37,507 nt of DNA, taken from an uncultured Muribaculum sp. (GTDB lineage: Bacteria; Bacteroidota; Bacteroidia; Bacteroidales; Muribaculaceae). Below, in pieces: positions 34,478-37,507 of this stretch (the first letter of the stretch is position 1; every line of letters begins with the position of its first letter). The position numbers and the translations under genes were made by a program. The notes under the pieces are model-generated. The model made no database searches and was not told the DNA's origin. It worked only from the letters and a program-made list of their open reading frames with translations. Location of the stretch: assembly GCF_910583865.1 (NCBI RefSeq), contig NZ_CAJTYX010000029.1, positions 1 through 37,507 of the forward strand, in the 5' to 3' direction.

Positions 34478-35773
34478 ATGAAGAAATATCCGTTATATAG
34501 ATGCCTGGCCCCGGCGGTGGCGCTGCTGATGATCGTGGCGTGCGACAACGAGGACTACTCCGAGAAGTCGCCGTTCGACAACGCGGCCTATCTCGACGTG
34601 GCGGCAACAAAGACATCCGAGACTTTCACCTTCAACCGCAAGGTCACCGACCAGACAAAGACCTTCTCCGTGAAGCTGACATACCCCTCGGGAGCGCCCA
34701 CGACAGTGACCCTCGCCGTCGACCCTTCGCTCGCCTCCGGTTACAACGCCCGCAACGGCACCGACTATCCCGTGCTCCCCGCCTCCCACTACTCCCTGGA
34801 GAAGTCCTCCGTGACGATACCCGCAGGGCGCACTACCTCCGAGCAGGTGGCGATAAGCTTCTCCCGGCTCGACGAGCTTGAGATTGATGCCACCTACATA
34901 TGCCCGCTTGCCATCGGCGGCGCCGACGGCGTGGAGGTGATGGGTGGCTCGCGCGTCATGTACTACCTCGTGCGCCGCTCCTCGGCGATCACCACCGCCC
35001 TCAACCTAAGGAACTGCTATGTCAAGATTCCCGGATTCGTCAAGGACAGCCCTACGGGCGACGTCGTCAACCACCTCTCGGCGGTCACCATGGAGTGTAT
35101 CGTCAGGGCCAACTCGTTCCAGGAGACGATATCATCCGTGATGGGCATCGAGCAGTACTTCCTGATCCGTTTCGGCGACGTGCAGTTCCCCAACAGCCAG
35201 CTGCAGACCCAGACTACATTCGGTAAGTTCCCCGAAGCCACCCAGGCAAAGACCCTCAACGCCGGACAGTGGTACCACGTGGCGCTCACATGGGATCTCG
35301 CTGCGGCCACGATCCGCTTCTATGTCGACGGCGAGCTGCAGAGCGAGGCCGCCGGCCACGGGAAGAGCGACATCACGGAGCTGAACCTCGCCGACCGCGC
35401 GCCGCGCAACGAGTTTGACAACAGCGGCGACTTCGTGTTCTACTTCGGACGTTCCTACGGCGACAGCCACGACCCGAGCCGTATGTTTGACGGCGACATC
35501 TGCGAGGCGCGTATATGGAGCGAGGCGCGCACCCTCGACCAGATAAGGCAATACATGTATGATATCCCCGACCCGCAGGCGCAGCCGTCGCTGAGAGCCT
35601 ACTGGAAGTTTGACGAGGGGGCGGGCACGGTAATCCACGACAAGACCGGTCACGGCAACGACGGGCAGGTGGTAGCATACTGGACCGACCAGAACCATAC
35701 CGCACAGTATCCGCGCTCCGAGGCCGACCTCTGGCCTGCCGGGGTGGAAGTGCCGAAGCTGTCATGGGAGTAA
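34478..35773 (+). CDS. DUF1735 and LamG-domain surface lipoprotein (probable surface glycan-binding protein)
   Basis: 431 residues. Lipobox IVAC gives Cys22, followed by acidic residues (DNED). Residues ~30-165 match the DUF1735 (BT_3987-like N-terminal) beta-sandwich: FNRKVTDQTKTFSVKLTYPSG, a VDPSLASGYN segment and an LPASHYSLEKSSVTIPAG strand pair. Residues ~175-400 form a LamG/concanavalin-like domain (QWYHVALTWD, IRFYVDGELQSEA, FDGDICEARIWSEARTLDQI, LRAYWKFDEGAGTVIHDKTGHGNDG). Such proteins bind glycan on the cell surface; I see no catalytic residues to argue for an enzyme. It lies 24 bases after the GH18-like gene. Confidence 0.85.
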   Translation: MKKYPLYRCLAPAVALLMIVACDNEDYSEKSPFDNAAYLDVAATKTSETFTFNRKVTDQTKTFSVKLTYPSGAPTTVTLAVDPSLASGYNARNGTDYPVLPASHYSLEKSSVTIPAGRTTSEQVAISFSRLDELEIDATYICPLAIGGADGVEVMGGSRVMYYLVRRSSAITTALNLRNCYVKIPGFVKDSPTGDVVNHLSAVTMECIVRANSFQETISSVMGIEQYFLIRFGDVQFPNSQLQTQTTFGKFPEATQAKTLNAGQWYHVALTWDLAAATIRFYVDGELQSEAAGHGKSDITELNLADRAPRNEFDNSGDFVFYFGRSYGDSHDPSRMFDGDICEARIWSEARTLDQIRQYMYDIPDPQAQPSLRAYWKFDEGAGTVIHDKTGHGNDGQVVAYWTDQNHTAQYPRSEADLWPAGVEVPKLSWE

Positions 35774-35821
35774 GTCGACCATGGGAAAGCTTATGTTCAA
35801 AACTTTAACATTTGAAAAGTC

Positions 35822-37438
35822 ATGAAAATCTCAATAAAACATTTCATACCCGCCGCCATGCTGTGCGCCCTGGCCCTCACGGCCTGCGACGAGGACGCTA
35901 TGGTGGTAAATCCCGACACCGCCCACGACAAGTCGACAGCGACCGAGGAAGTCATTTCGTCCAAAGGCCATTTGGATAGTAAGAACTATCCGGGAGGCGA
36001 TATGATATTGTTCCGAATAGGCAGTCCCGAACAGACAGGTCTCGATCCGTCGGAACTTAAATATACCGATGAAGTACGGCTTATACTCCCAGAGGCTGCC
36101 GATAAAGACAGGACTTTCCGCATAGGCATGAATCCTCTATATGCCGGAGGAGATTATTATTATGGTCAGTCTATAACGATTCCTTTCAATAAGGAACATT
36201 ATATGGAATGCCAGACATTGACCGGGTCAGGTGGGCTTGGGAATAATCTGTCGTTAAACGGCGATGGCGAATGTATCGTCACGATCAAGGCCGGACAAAC
36301 GACATCGGATGCCGTAAAGCTCGAATTTAACGGACAGGGTATGATGGTAAACGACGCATATATGTTCCCTATACAGGCTACGGATACGGAGTCGGGCGAA
36401 CTGATTACAGAATTGCCTTACATCTGTTCGGTTGCCGCCGGGATTGATTATCTCGTAGGGGAGAAACCCACGGTTAACATCGCGTATATTGATATGGAGA
36501 CGATGAATCCGCTGATTGCCACTCAATTTATGATTGATGTCACCCACAGTGATTTCAACACCGGCGAGGACGTAAAGTTATATTATGGCAAACTATTGGA
36601 TATAGTGAACATACGTACCTCATATATTAAGAAGGATGGCAACGGACATGTCAAACTGTTCCTCAATCCCGATCTGGAATATGTGCTCAAGAATCGGCTG
36701 CGTTACCTTTATCCGATACAGCGCGACGGCATAAAAGTGTGTATCGCTATAAAGGGTGGAGGGACCGGTATCGGATTTGCCAATATGTCGGACGAGCAGA
36801 TAGCCGATTTCACGGCGCAGGTAAAGACAGTTGTGGATTTGTATGACATTGATGGTGTGAATCTTTGGGATGAGAGTGCCGGATATGACATTGAGGGCTC
36901 TCCCGCTGTTTCCGGAATGGCTTATGCCAGGCTTATTAAGTCGCTCAAAGGAGCTATGCCCGATAAGCTGCTTACCCTTGTAGATACCCGTGAGACTACC
37001 GAGGCGCTTTGCGATCCGCAGGATGGAATATCGGTTGGTGATTATCTGGATTATGCCTGGAGTTCGCTTGAAGATTACATAGCTCCTTATGAACCGAGTC
37101 CCACGTCGCGCGCATTGGCCGGAATGCCGGAGAAGAGATATGGAACGATATTCATGCGTGATATTGTCCATATGTCGAATGAAGAACAGGAGGCTCTGGT
37201 GATGGGAGAAGGTGTGTTAGGCCCGTTTATGGCAGGCACACGTTTTGACAAGCTTTCCGGGACAGACGTGATAGTAAGTGATTACGACTATGGAAAAGAG
37301 TCTATGTGGAATGAGCCATGGAATATAGGAATGATGGCCAAGTTCCCGATGCCGGAAGATTTTTCATTCATGGTCATGACTATGGTAAAGCCGACTAAGT
37401 TGGTTTGGACATATTACGCCTTCAAGAAAGACTGGTAA
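35822..37438 (+). CDS. DUF1735 plus GH18-like lipoprotein (candidate endo-beta-N-acetylglucosaminidase or binding protein)
   Basis: 538 residues, complete. Lipobox LTAC gives Cys22 with DEDA after it. Residues ~25-205 form a DUF1735-like N-terminal domain (VRLILPEAADKDRTF, DGECIVTIKAGQTTSDAVKLEF, YMFPIQA). Residues ~215-538 look like a GH18 barrel: PTVNIAYIDME, IKVCIAIKGGG at 304-313, and DIDGVNLWDES at 342-352. Compared with the EndoH-type motif DGVDFDDE, Glu351 is kept but the Asp two residues before it is Trp349 and another is Asn347, so activity is doubtful. Codon use and GC drop sharply after about codon 45. Family placement moderate; enzymatic status open. Confidence 0.75.
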   Translation: MKISIKHFIPAAMLCALALTACDEDAMVVNPDTAHDKSTATEEVISSKGHLDSKNYPGGDMILFRIGSPEQTGLDPSELKYTDEVRLILPEAADKDRTFRIGMNPLYAGGDYYYGQSITIPFNKEHYMECQTLTGSGGLGNNLSLNGDGECIVTIKAGQTTSDAVKLEFNGQGMMVNDAYMFPIQATDTESGELITELPYICSVAAGIDYLVGEKPTVNIAYIDMETMNPLIATQFMIDVTHSDFNTGEDVKLYYGKLLDIVNIRTSYIKKDGNGHVKLFLNPDLEYVLKNRLRYLYPIQRDGIKVCIAIKGGGTGIGFANMSDEQIADFTAQVKTVVDLYDIDGVNLWDESAGYDIEGSPAVSGMAYARLIKSLKGAMPDKLLTLVDTRETTEALCDPQDGISVGDYLDYAWSSLEDYIAPYEPSPTSRALAGMPEKRYGTIFMRDIVHMSNEEQEALVMGEGVLGPFMAGTRFDKLSGTDVIVSDYDYGKESMWNEPWNIGMMAKFPMPEDFSFMVMTMVKPTKLVWTYYAFKKDW

Positions 37439-37507
37439 TTCATATATTATCGGGTAACTTATATTATAGGTACTCACGCTGTTTTAATTCTCGGGGAGGT
37501 GGATGCC

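Noticed and set aside
33638..34500. Two long ORFs overlapping the GH18-like gene, one antisense (269 codons) and one in the +1 frame (286 codons)
   Set aside because: They arise from the strong C-ending codon bias of the real gene. Neither has a recognisable domain, and the +1 frame is Arg/Pro/His-rich as expected of a shadow.
35800..35821. Possible promoter before the last gene (TAACATTTG)
   Set aside because: The box has one base too many between TA and TTTG, and no -33 box is spaced correctly; transcription from the upstream operon is simpler.

Overview
The window looks like chromosomal DNA of a GC-rich member of the order Bacteroidales, most likely a gut Muribaculaceae-type organism (inferred). 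The evidence is the FtsL-like/FtsI/MurE/MraY/MurD/FtsW/MurG/MurC/FtsQ/FtsA/FtsZ order without murF, promoters of the Bacteroidota type (TTTG, about 20 bases, TAnnTTTG), a SusC/SusD pair with a sigma/anti-sigma pair, and lipoproteins with acidic residues after the lipid cysteine. Most of the window is GC-rich (38 of 60 bases in one murD line I counted). Two stretches are clearly AT-richer: the helicase gene at 21395-24127 and most of the last gene after about 35950.

Layout. (1) 1-1554: a secreted CotH-family protein with its own promoter. (2) 1710-17240: the division and cell wall (dcw) cluster on the + strand, from rsmH to ftsZ. It has a good promoter in front of rsmH and a second, textbook-quality promoter buried in the 3' end of murC, in front of ftsQ-ftsA-ftsZ. 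mraZ is not present upstream. (3) 17240-21221: four + strand housekeeping genes: an RsmI-like SAM methyltransferase that overlaps ftsZ, a YycJ/WalJ-like metallo-beta-lactamase protein, mannose-1-phosphate guanylyltransferase, and era. Strong hairpins follow the last two. (4) 21395-24127: a solitary, AT-rich, minus-strand superfamily 1 helicase with a C-terminal restriction-endonuclease-like domain, the best candidate here for an acquired defence or nucleic-acid-processing gene. (5) 24219-26609: a minus-strand run of pseudokinase (tail-anchored), GNAT-like protein and a TonB-type protein whose reading frame is broken. (6) 26698 to the end: a polysaccharide utilization locus (PUL): ECF sigma factor, FecR anti-sigma factor, SusC with an N-terminal STN signalling domain, SusD-like lipoprotein, a GH18-like lipoprotein without catalytic acids, a DUF1735 plus LamG lipoprotein, and a GH18-like lipoprotein with an altered catalytic motif. 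The locus probably continues past the window.

How the parts work together. MurC, MurD and MurE build the UDP-MurNAc-peptide, MraY and MurG make lipid I and lipid II, FtsW and FtsI polymerise and cross-link it at the septum, and FtsQ, the FtsL-like protein, FtsA and FtsZ organise the division site. In the PUL, substrate binding by SusC would be signalled through its STN domain to FecR, which releases the sigma factor to transcribe susC onward. The surface lipoproteins would capture and possibly cut the glycan. The GH18-type set resembles loci that act on N-acetylglucosamine-containing glycans such as N-glycans, but the substrate is an inference.

No tRNA, rRNA, CRISPR array or insertion sequence was recognised. 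The longest gene-free stretches are 1555-1762 and 28331-28574; both are described.
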